Positions 14,116-19,888 of a stretch of DNA of 19,888 nt are shown here, piece by piece. Numbering within the stretch: position 1 is the stretch's first letter; every line of letters starts with the position of its first letter. The position numbers were made by a program, and so were the translations under genes. Source of the stretch: JALORV01 sp044225415 (GTDB taxonomy: Bacteria > Pseudomonadota > Gammaproteobacteria > Burkholderiales > Burkholderiaceae_F). The DNA lies in the NCBI GenBank assembly GCA_044225415.1, contig JBGAIO010000041.1, forward strand, positions 1 to 19,888. The letters are read 5' to 3'. The notes below the pieces were generated by a model. It searched no databases and was not told the DNA's origin. It saw nothing but the letters and a program-made list of their open reading frames with translations.

Positions 14116-15696
14116 ATGAGCCACTTCCTCGATCGACTGACGCACTTCACGCTGCCTAAGGAGGCCTTCGCGAACGGCTACGGCCGCACCACGGGCGAGG
14201 ACCGCACCTGGGAAGACGCCTACCGCAACCGCTGGGCGCACGACAAGATTGTGCGTTCCACCCACGGCGTGAACTGCACCGGGTCGTGCTCGTGGAAGAT
14301 CTACGTCAAGGGCGGCATCGTCACGTGGGAGACGCAGCAGACCGACTACCCGCGCACGCGGGCAGACCTGCCGAATCACGAGCCGCGCGGCTGCGCGCGC
14401 GGTGCGTCGTACTCGTGGTACCTCTACAGCGCCAACCGGCTGAAGTACCCGATGGTGCGCGCGCGGCTGCTCGAGCGCTGGCGCAAGGCGCTGACCGTGG
14501 CAAAGTCGCCGGTCGACGCGTGGGCCACCATCGTCGAGGACCCGGCCGCACGCCGCGACTACCAGCAGGTGCGCGGCATGGGAGGTTTCGTGCGGTCGAG
14601 CTGGGGCGAGGTCAACCAGCTGATCGCCGCGGCCAACGTCTACACGATCAAGAAGCATGGACCCGATCGCGTCATCGGCTTCTCGCCGATCCCGGCGATG
14701 TCGATGGTGAGCTACGCCGCGGGTGCGCGTTACCTGTCGCTGCTCGGCGGCGCCTGCCTGTCCTTCTACGACTGGTACTGCGACCTGCCGCCGTCCTCGC
14801 CGCAGGTGTGGGGCGAGCAGACCGACGTGCCCGAGTCGGCCGACTGGTACAACAGCCGCTACATCATCGCCTGGGGCTCGAACGTCCCGCAGACGCGCAC
14901 GCCGGACGCGCATTTCTTCACCGAGGCGCGCTACAACGGCACCAAGACGATCGCGATCACGCCCGACTACTCCGAAGTCGCCAAGCTCACCGACCACTGG
15001 CTGCATCCGAAGCAGGGCACCGACGCGGCGCTCGCCTTTGCGTTCGGCCACGTGATCCTGAGGGAATTCCACGTCGAGAAGCCCTCGCAGTACTTCACCG
15101 ACTACTGCCGCCAGTACACCGACATGCCGCTGCTCGTGCGCCTCGAGCGCCGCGCGGACGGGCGGCTCGTGCCCGAGCGCTTCCTGCGCGCGAGCGACCT
15201 CGGCGGGCTCGGCGAGGCGAACAACCCGGAGTGGAAGACGCTCGCGTGGGACGAGAAGGCCGGCGAGCTCACCGTGCCGAACGGCTCGGTGGGGTTCCGC
15301 TGGGGCGAGAAGGGCAAGTGGAACATCGAGGAGAAGGACAGCAAGGGCCGCGCCACGCGGCTGCGCCTGTCGTTCGCGGGCTTCCACGAGGGCATCGAAG
15401 CGGTGAGCTTCCCCTATTTCGGCGGCGTGCAGCACGAGCGCTGGACCGCGCCCGCACCCGGACGTGCTCGAGCGCACATCCGTGCGCAAGCTGAAGCTGG
15501 CGACGGTCGCGAGGCGGCCGTCGCGACCGTTCCGACGACCTGCTGCTCGCGCAGTACGGCGTCGATCGCGGCTTCGGCGGCGCCAATGTCGCGGCGAGCT
15601 ACGACGCCGACGTGCCGGGCACGCCGGCGTGGCAGGAGCGTATCACCGGCGTGTCGCGCGCCGAGGTCATCGAGATCGCGCGCGAGTTCGCCATGA
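14116..15696 (+). CDS. narG: Respiratory nitrate reductase alpha subunit NarG, N-terminal part (frame broken)
   Basis: The N-terminal third of the molybdenum catalytic subunit, which reduces nitrate to nitrite on the cytoplasmic side of the membrane. H50, C54, C58 and C93 are the ligands of the FS0 [4Fe-4S] cluster. D223 in SFYDWYCD aligns with the Asp that binds Mo in the E. coli enzyme (offset +1). There is no twin-arginine leader cysteine motif; the RNRWAHDK-type N-terminal remnant is typical of cytoplasm-facing NarG. AAGGAG at 14104-14109 supports ATG 14116. NarG similarity in this frame stops at about 15448. It continues as PDVLERTSVRKLKLA in the second frame, returns briefly to the first (DGREAAVATV), then moves to the third from 15531. 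The remaining sequence to the formal stop at 15696 is out-of-frame. Most likely three consensus errors; see the next entry for the rest. Confidence 0.9.
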   Translation: MSHFLDRLTHFTLPKEAFANGYGRTTGEDRTWEDAYRNRWAHDKIVRSTHGVNCTGSCSWKIYVKGGIVTWETQQTDYPRTRADLPNHEPRGCARGASYSWYLYSANRLKYPMVRARLLERWRKALTVAKSPVDAWATIVEDPAARRDYQQVRGMGGFVRSSWGEVNQLIAAANVYTIKKHGPDRVIGFSPIPAMSMVSYAAGARYLSLLGGACLSFYDWYCDLPPSSPQVWGEQTDVPESADWYNSRYIIAWGSNVPQTRTPDAHFFTEARYNGTKTIAITPDYSEVAKLTDHWLHPKQGTDAALAFAFGHVILREFHVEKPSQYFTDYCRQYTDMPLLVRLERRADGRLVPERFLRASDLGGLGEANNPEWKTLAWDEKAGELTVPNGSVGFRWGEKGKWNIEEKDSKGRATRLRLSFAGFHEGIEAVSFPYFGGVQHERWTAPAPGRARAHIRAQAEAGDGREAAVATVPTTCCSRSTASIAASAAPMSRRATTPTCRARRRGRSVSPACRAPRSSRSRASSP

Positions 15697-18600
15697 CCGC
15701 GGACAAGACCCGCGGCCGCAGCATGATCATCGTCGGCGCCGGCATGAACCACTGGTTCCACAACGACATGAACTACCGCGGCCTCATCAACATGCTGATG
15801 ATGTGCGGCTGCGTCGGCCAGACGGGCGGCGGCTGGGCCCACTATGTCGGCCAGGAGAAGCTGCGGCCGCAGACCGGCTGGGTGCCGCTCGCGTTCGGCG
15901 TCGACTGGAGCCGCCCGCCGCGGCAGATGAACGGCACGTCGTTCTTCTATTTCAACTCGGACCAGTGGCGTTACGAGAAGCTTGCGACCGAGGAGCTGCT
16001 CTCCCCGCTCGCCGACCCCGCCAAGTACACGGGCAGCCTCGTCGACCTCAACCTGCGCGCGGTCCGCATGGGCTGGCTGCCCTGCGCGCCGCAGCTCGAC
16101 AGGAATCCGCTCGAGATCACCCGCGAGGCGGCCAGGGCCGGCCAGGACCCCGCCGCCTACGCGCTCGGGCAACTGAAGGGCGGCAAGCTCGACTTCGCCT
16201 ACGCGGACCCGGACGCGCCGCAGAACTTCCCGCGAGTCATGTTCATCTGGCGCTCGAACCTGCTCGGTTCCTCCGGCAAGGGCCACGAGTACATGCTGCG
16301 GCACCTGCTCGGCACCCGCCACGGCCTGCAGGGCAAGGATCTCGGCGAGAGCGGCGCGGTCAAGCCGCTCGAAGTGAAATGGCGCGACGAGGCTCCCGAG
16401 GGCAAGCTCGACCTGCTGGTCACGCTCGATTTCCGCATGTGCACGACGGCGCTGTATTCCGACATCGTGCTGCCGACGGCGACCTGGTACGAGAAGAACG
16501 ACCTCAACACCTCCGACATGCATCCCTTCATCCATCCGCTGTCGAAGGCGGTGGATCCGGCCTGGGAATCGCGCAGCGACTGGGACATCTTCAAGGGCAT
16601 CGCGCGCTCGGTGAGCGCGCTCGCGCCGGGTGTCGTCGAGGTCGAGAAGGACCTCGTGCTCGTGCCGACGCAGCACGACACCCCGGGCGAGATCGCGATG
16701 CCGTTCCGGGCGCAGGACTGGAAGAAGGGCGAGTGCGAGCCCATCCCCGGCAAGACGATGCCCGCGATGGCCGTGGTCGAGCGCGACTACCCGAACCTGC
16801 ACCGCAAGTTCACCTCGCTCGGCCCGCTGCTCGATGCCCACGGCAACGGCGGCAAGGGCATCAACTGGAACACGCAGGACGAAGTCGACTTCCTCGGCAA
16901 GCTGAACCATCGCGTGACCGTGCCCGGCGTGAGCCAGGGCCGCCCGCGCATCGAGAGCGCGATCGACGCCTGCGAGGTGATCCTGCACCTTGCGCCGGAG
17001 ACCAACGGCCACGTCGCCGTGAAGGCCTGGGCCTCGCTCGGCGAGTTCACCGGGCGCAGCCACACGCACCTCGCCGAAGGCAAGGAGCACGAGGCGATCC
17101 GCTTCCGCGACATCCAGGCGCAGCCGCGCAAGATCATCTCCTCGCCGACCTGGTCGGGGCTCGAGGACGAGCACGTCAGCTACAACGCCGGCTACACCAA
17201 CGTCCATGAGCTGATCCCGTGGCGCACGATCACCGGGCGCCAGCAGTTCTACATGGACCACGAGTGGATGGTGGACTTCGGCGAGGGCTTCATGAGCTAC
17301 CGCCCGCCGATCGACACGCGCACCGTGAAGCCGCTCCTCGGCAAGCGCGGCAACGGCAACCGCGAGATCGTGCTCAACTGGATCACGCCGCACCAGAAAT
17401 GGGGCATCCACAGCACCTACAGCGACAACCTGATCATGCAGACGCTGTCGCGCGGCGGGCCGATAGTGTGGATCAGCGAGGTGGATGCGCGCGAGGCCGG
17501 CATCGAGGACAACGACTGNATGCTGCCGACCGCCAGCTGGTACGAGAAGAACGACCTCAACACCAGCGACATGCACCCCTTCATCCACCCGTTGTCGGCC
17601 GCGGTCGATCCGGTGTGGGAATCGCGCTCCGACTGGGAGATCTACAAGGGCTTCGCGAAGGCGTTCTCGGAAGTCTGCGTCGGGCACCTCGGCGTCGAGA
17701 AGGACCTGGTGCTGACGCCGCTGATGCACGACAGCCCCGGCGAACTCGCCCAGCCCTTCGACGTGCAGGAATGGAAGAAACGCCAGTGCGACGTGGTGCC
17801 GGGCAGGACCGCGCCGCAGATCGCGGTCATCGAGCGCGACTACCCGAAGACCTATGAGCGCTTCACTTCGCTCGGCCCGCTGATGTCGAAGGTCGGCAAC
17901 GGCGGCAAGGGCATCGCGTGGAACACGCAGACCGAGGTGCGGCAGCTCGGCGAACTGAACGGCATCGATGCGGAGGGCCGCCCGCGCATCGTCAGCGACG
18001 TGGACGCCTGCGAGGTGATCCTGCAGCTCGCGCCGGAGACCAATGGGCACGTCGCGGTGAAGGCCTGGGAGGCGCTGTCGAAGGCCACCGGTCGCGAGCA
18101 TGCGCACCTGGCGCTGCATCGCGAGGACGAGAAGATCCGCTACCGCGACGTGCTCGCCCAGCCGCGCAAGATCATCAGTTCGCCGACGTGGTCGGGGCTC
18201 GAGAGCGAGAAGGTCTCGTACAACGCCGGCTACACCAACGTGCACGAACTGATCCCGTGGCGCACGCTGACCGGCCGGCAGCAGTTCTACCAGGACCACG
18301 CCTGGATGATCGCCTTCGGCGAAGGCTTCTCCAGCTATCGCCCGCCGGTGGACCTGAAAGCGACCGGCGGCATCCACGGCATCAAGCCGAACGGCAACCC
18401 GGAAATCCTGCTCAACTTCATCACGCCGCACCAGAAGTGGGGGATCCACTCCACCTACAGCGACAACCTGATGATGCTGACGCTGAACCGCGGCGGCCCG
18501 GTGGTGTGGCTGTCCGAGACCGACGCGAAGGCGGCCGGCATCGAGGACAACGACTGGATCGAGATCTTCAACATCAACGGCGCGATCGCCGCGCGCGCGG

Positions 18601-18914
18601 TGGTCAGCCAGCGCGTCAATCCGGGCATGACGCTGATGTACCACGCGCAGGAGAAGATCATCAACACGCCGGGCTCGGAGATCACCGGCGTCCGGGGCGG
18701 CATCCACAACTCCGTGACGCGCATCGTCACCAAGCCGACCCACATGATCGGCGGCTATGCGCAGCTCGCGTACGGCTTCAACTACTACGGGACCATCGGC
18801 ACCAACCGCGACGAGTTCGTCGTGGTGCGCAAGATGGCGAAGGTCGACTGGCTGGACACGCCGCGCGACGACCATCTCGCGAAGGCCTATCAATCGCAGG
18901 GAGAGAATCCATGA
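15531..18914 (+). CDS. narG: NarG, middle and C-terminal parts, containing an artefactual tandem duplication
   Basis: NarG resumes at 15531 (DDLLLAQYGVDRGFGGANVAA) and is open to the TGA at 18912-18914; a formal GTG start lies at 15612. Up to 17518 the sequence reads as normal NarG (Mo-bisMGD binding regions). It is then interrupted by TGN at 17517-17519 and jumps back about 350 residues to LPTASWYEKNDLN, repeating the segment in a diverged form before finishing with IEIFNINGAIAARAVVSQR and the C-terminus. The two copies are 16467-17518 and 17520-18556. Using only one copy and fixing the upstream indels gives 1248 codons for the downstream-copy path, matching NarG length. The frame is kept across the N, as expected if both contigs end in narG. 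The stop overlaps the narH start (ATGA 18911-18914). Confidence 0.88.
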   Translation, partial: SDDLLLAQYGVDRGFGGANVAASYDADVPGTPAWQERITGVSRAEVIEIAREFAMTADKTRGRSMIIVGAGMNHWFHNDMNYRGLINMLMMCGCVGQTGGGWAHYVGQEKLRPQTGWVPLAFGVDWSRPPRQMNGTSFFYFNSDQWRYEKLATEELLSPLADPAKYTGSLVDLNLRAVRMGWLPCAPQLDRNPLEITREAARAGQDPAAYALGQLKGGKLDFAYADPDAPQNFPRVMFIWRSNLLGSSGKGHEYMLRHLLGTRHGLQGKDLGESGAVKPLEVKWRDEAPEGKLDLLVTLDFRMCTTALYSDIVLPTATWYEKNDLNTSDMHPFIHPLSKAVDPAWESRSDWDIFKGIARSVSALAPGVVEVEKDLVLVPTQHDTPGEIAMPFRAQDWKKGECEPIPGKTMPAMAVVERDYPNLHRKFTSLGPLLDAHGNGGKGINWNTQDEVDFLGKLNHRVTVPGVSQGRPRIESAIDACEVILHLAPETNGHVAVKAWASLGEFTGRSHTHLAEGKEHEAIRFRDIQAQPRKIISSPTWSGLEDEHVSYNAGYTNVHELIPWRTITGRQQFYMDHEWMVDFGEGFMSYRPPIDTRTVKPLLGKRGNGNREIVLNWITPHQKWGIHSTYSDNLIMQTLSRGGPIVWISEVDAREAGIEDNDXMLPTASWYEKNDLNTSDMHPFIHPLSAAVDPVWESRSDWEIYKGFAKAFSEVCVGHLGVEKDLVLTPLMHDSPGELAQPFDVQEWKKRQCDVVPGRTAPQIAVIERDYPKTYERFTSLGPLMSKVGNGGKGIAWNTQTEVRQLGELNGIDAEGRPRIVSDVDACEVILQLAPETNGHVAVKAWEALSKATGREHAHLALHREDEKIRYRDVLAQPRKIISSPTWSGLESEKVSYNAGYTNVHELIPWRTLTGRQQFYQDHAWMIAFGEGFSSYRPPVDLKATGGIHGIKPNGNPEILLNFITPHQKWGIHSTYSDNLMMLTLNRGGPVVWLSETDAKAAGIEDNDWIEIFNINGAIAARAVVSQRVNPGMTLMYHAQEKIINTPGSEITGVRGGIHNSVTRIVTKPTHMIGGYAQLAYGFNYYGTIGTNRDEFVVVRKMAKVDWLDTPRDDHLAKAYQSQGENP
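16467..17518 (+). repeat. narG duplicated segment, copy A
   Basis: From VLPTATWYEKNDLNTSDMHP to REAGIEDND, 1052 nt. Continuous with the upstream narG sequence. It is homologous to copy B along its whole length with about 70% identical residues by eye, 15 nt longer, and ends exactly where copy B's equivalent continues into the NarG C-terminus. Confidence 0.9.
17519..17519. other. Single ambiguous base marking a probable scaffold junction
   Basis: The only N in the window. It falls precisely between the two narG copies, in the Trp codon of GIEDNDW, and is best read as a one-base gap inserted when two contigs were joined. Confidence 0.85.
17520..18556 (+). repeat. narG duplicated segment, copy B
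   Basis: From MLPTASWYEKNDLNTSDMHP to KAAGIEDND, 1037 nt. Continuous with the NarG C-terminus and narH. It differs from copy A by many amino-acid replacements spread over its length (for example SEVCVGHLGVEKD against APGVVEVEKD), so it is not a recent duplicate. Confidence 0.9.
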
Positions 18915-19888
18915 AGGTCCGCGCACAGATCGGCATGGTGCTGAACCTCGACAAGTGCATCGGCTGCCACACCTGCAGCGTCACCTGCAAGAACGTCTGG
19001 ACCAGCCGGCCGGGCGTCGAGTACGCCTGGTTCAACAACGTCGAGACCAAGCCCGGCATCGGCTACCCGAAGGAATGGGAGAACCAGGACCGCTGGAACG
19101 GCGGCTGGGTGCGCCGCGAGGACGGCGCGATCGTGCCGCGCCAGGGCAGCCGCTGGCAGCTGCTGATGAAGATCTTCGCCAACCCCAACCTGCCGGAGGT
19201 CGACGACTACTACGAGCCCTTCACCTTCGACTACGACCACCTGCACTCGGCGCCCGAGATGAAGGCGGCGCCGACCGCGCGGCCGCGTTCGCTGATCACC
19301 GGCCACCGCATGGAGAAGATCGAGTGGGGCCCGAACTGGGAGGAGATCCTCGGCGGCGAATTCTCCAAGCGCAGCAAGGACCGCAACTTCGACAACGTGC
19401 AGAAGGCGATCTACGGCGAGTTCGAGAACACCTTCATGATGTACCTGCCGAGGCTGTGCGAGCACTGCCTCAATCCTGCGTGCGTGGCCTCGTGCCCGTC
19501 GGGCTCGATCTACAAGCGCGAGGAAGACGGCATCGTGCTGATCGACCAGGACAAGTGCCGCGGCTGGCGCATGTGCGTGTCGGGGTGCCCGTACAAGAAG
19601 ATCTACTACAACTGGAAGAGCGGCAAGGCCGAGAAGTGCATCTTCTGCTATCCGCGCATCGAGGCGGGCCAGCCGACGGTGTGCTCGGAGACCTGTGTCG
19701 GCCGCATCCGCTACCTGGGCGTGCTGCTGTACGACGCGGACCGCATCGAGGAGGCCGCCAGCACCGAGCACGACTCCAATCTGTATTCGGCGCAGCTCGG
19801 CATCTTCCTCGACCCCAACGACCCGCGCGTGATCGCGCAAGCGCGGGCCGACGGCGTGCCGGAAGCGTGGCTGACCGCCGCGAAGGTG
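18911..19888 (+). CDS. narH: Respiratory nitrate reductase beta subunit NarH (3' end missing)
   Basis: The first 326 residues of the Fe-S electron-transfer subunit; the frame is open at the window end. All four cysteine groups are present: C16-x2-C19-x2-C22-x3-C26; C183, C186, C191, C195; C216, W219, C222, C226; and C243, C246, C258, C262. Tryptophan W219 replaces a cysteine in the third group, the hallmark of the 3Fe-4S cluster of NarH. NarH passes electrons from NarI haem to NarG at the cytoplasmic membrane face. The start overlaps the narG stop by 4 bp, with AGGGAG about 8 bp upstream, so the subunits are translationally coupled. Residues after C262 (YLGVLLYDADRI) are typical. narJ and narI are expected beyond the edge. 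It belongs to the copy B side of the scaffold junction. Confidence 0.95.
   Translation, partial: MKVRAQIGMVLNLDKCIGCHTCSVTCKNVWTSRPGVEYAWFNNVETKPGIGYPKEWENQDRWNGGWVRREDGAIVPRQGSRWQLLMKIFANPNLPEVDDYYEPFTFDYDHLHSAPEMKAAPTARPRSLITGHRMEKIEWGPNWEEILGGEFSKRSKDRNFDNVQKAIYGEFENTFMMYLPRLCEHCLNPACVASCPSGSIYKREEDGIVLIDQDKCRGWRMCVSGCPYKKIYYNWKSGKAEKCIFCYPRIEAGQPTVCSETCVGRIRYLGVLLYDADRIEEAASTEHDSNLYSAQLGIFLDPNDPRVIAQARADGVPEAWLTAAKV

Noticed and set aside
11424..14150. 908-codon open frame on the minus strand over narK1K2
   Set aside because: Antisense shadow of two clear MFS genes; its product is a low-complexity His/Arg/Glu-rich string typical of GC-rich non-coding frames.
16467..18556. Real internal duplication producing an enlarged NarG
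   Set aside because: The boundary coincides exactly with the only N, copies are too diverged for a recent duplication, and single-copy length equals normal NarG; an assembly join explains it more simply.
15414..18926. 1170-codon open frame on the minus strand over narG
   Set aside because: Antisense to narG, low-complexity, crosses the N and both repeat copies; a GC-content shadow.
1..19888. tRNA, rRNA, insertion sequence or prophage genes
   Set aside because: I found no tRNA-like cloverleaf, rRNA stretch, transposase or integrase motif in any frame by eye.

Overview
The window is about 19.9 kb of GC-rich DNA with tightly packed, often overlapping genes. The divergent narXL / narK1K2-narGH arrangement, the FNR-type regulatory site and the dispersed hairpin repeats fit a facultatively anaerobic, nitrate-respiring proteobacterium. 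A betaproteobacterium is my best guess, inferred from gene order and style and not from any rRNA or marker gene. The single N at 17519, a cluster of frame breaks in narG and another break in a kinase gene suggest a draft or metagenomic scaffold with local consensus errors.

Positions 1-2918 (+): the 3' part of an alpha/beta hydrolase gene with a TAP-like C-terminus, then a NatAB-type ABC exporter (ATPase and permease). The three genes are joined by 4-bp ATGA stop/start overlaps and look like one transcription unit. A hairpin repeat follows. Positions 3050-6690 (+): a cell-envelope signalling locus. It holds a Ser/Thr kinase with a complete catalytic set, one membrane span and a C-terminal PEGA-like domain; a paralogue of the same layout that has lost the catalytic HRD and DFG residues and carries one frame break; and a small TPR-like lipoprotein. 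Positions 6806-7234 (+) encode a GFA-type zinc-binding protein. It converges, with a 2-bp gap, on a Lon-like AAA+ ATPase without a protease domain (7237-8226, -). Positions 8227-8469 hold an inverted pair of the same hairpin repeat family seen at 2927-2966.

Positions 8470-19888 form a respiratory nitrate reductase island. narX (sensor kinase) and narL (response regulator) run leftward. narK1 and narK2 (nitrate/nitrite transporters), narG and narH (catalytic and Fe-S subunits, narH cut by the window end) run rightward. The shared 202-bp control region has a NarL-type 7-2-7 inverted heptamer, an FNR/Anr-type box and a -10-like hexamer, spaced as in FNR- and NarL-activated nar promoters. Nitrate sensed by NarX and low oxygen sensed by FNR would together switch on nitrate uptake and reduction.

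The most unusual feature is narG. About 1.05 kb of its 3' half is present twice in tandem, as two clearly diverged copies (roughly 70% identical protein by eye) abutting at the single N. Removing one copy and repairing three small indels gives 1248 codons, essentially the normal NarG length. This is best read as a scaffold junction between two different narG genes, either paralogous operons or co-occurring strains, and not as a real internal duplication.
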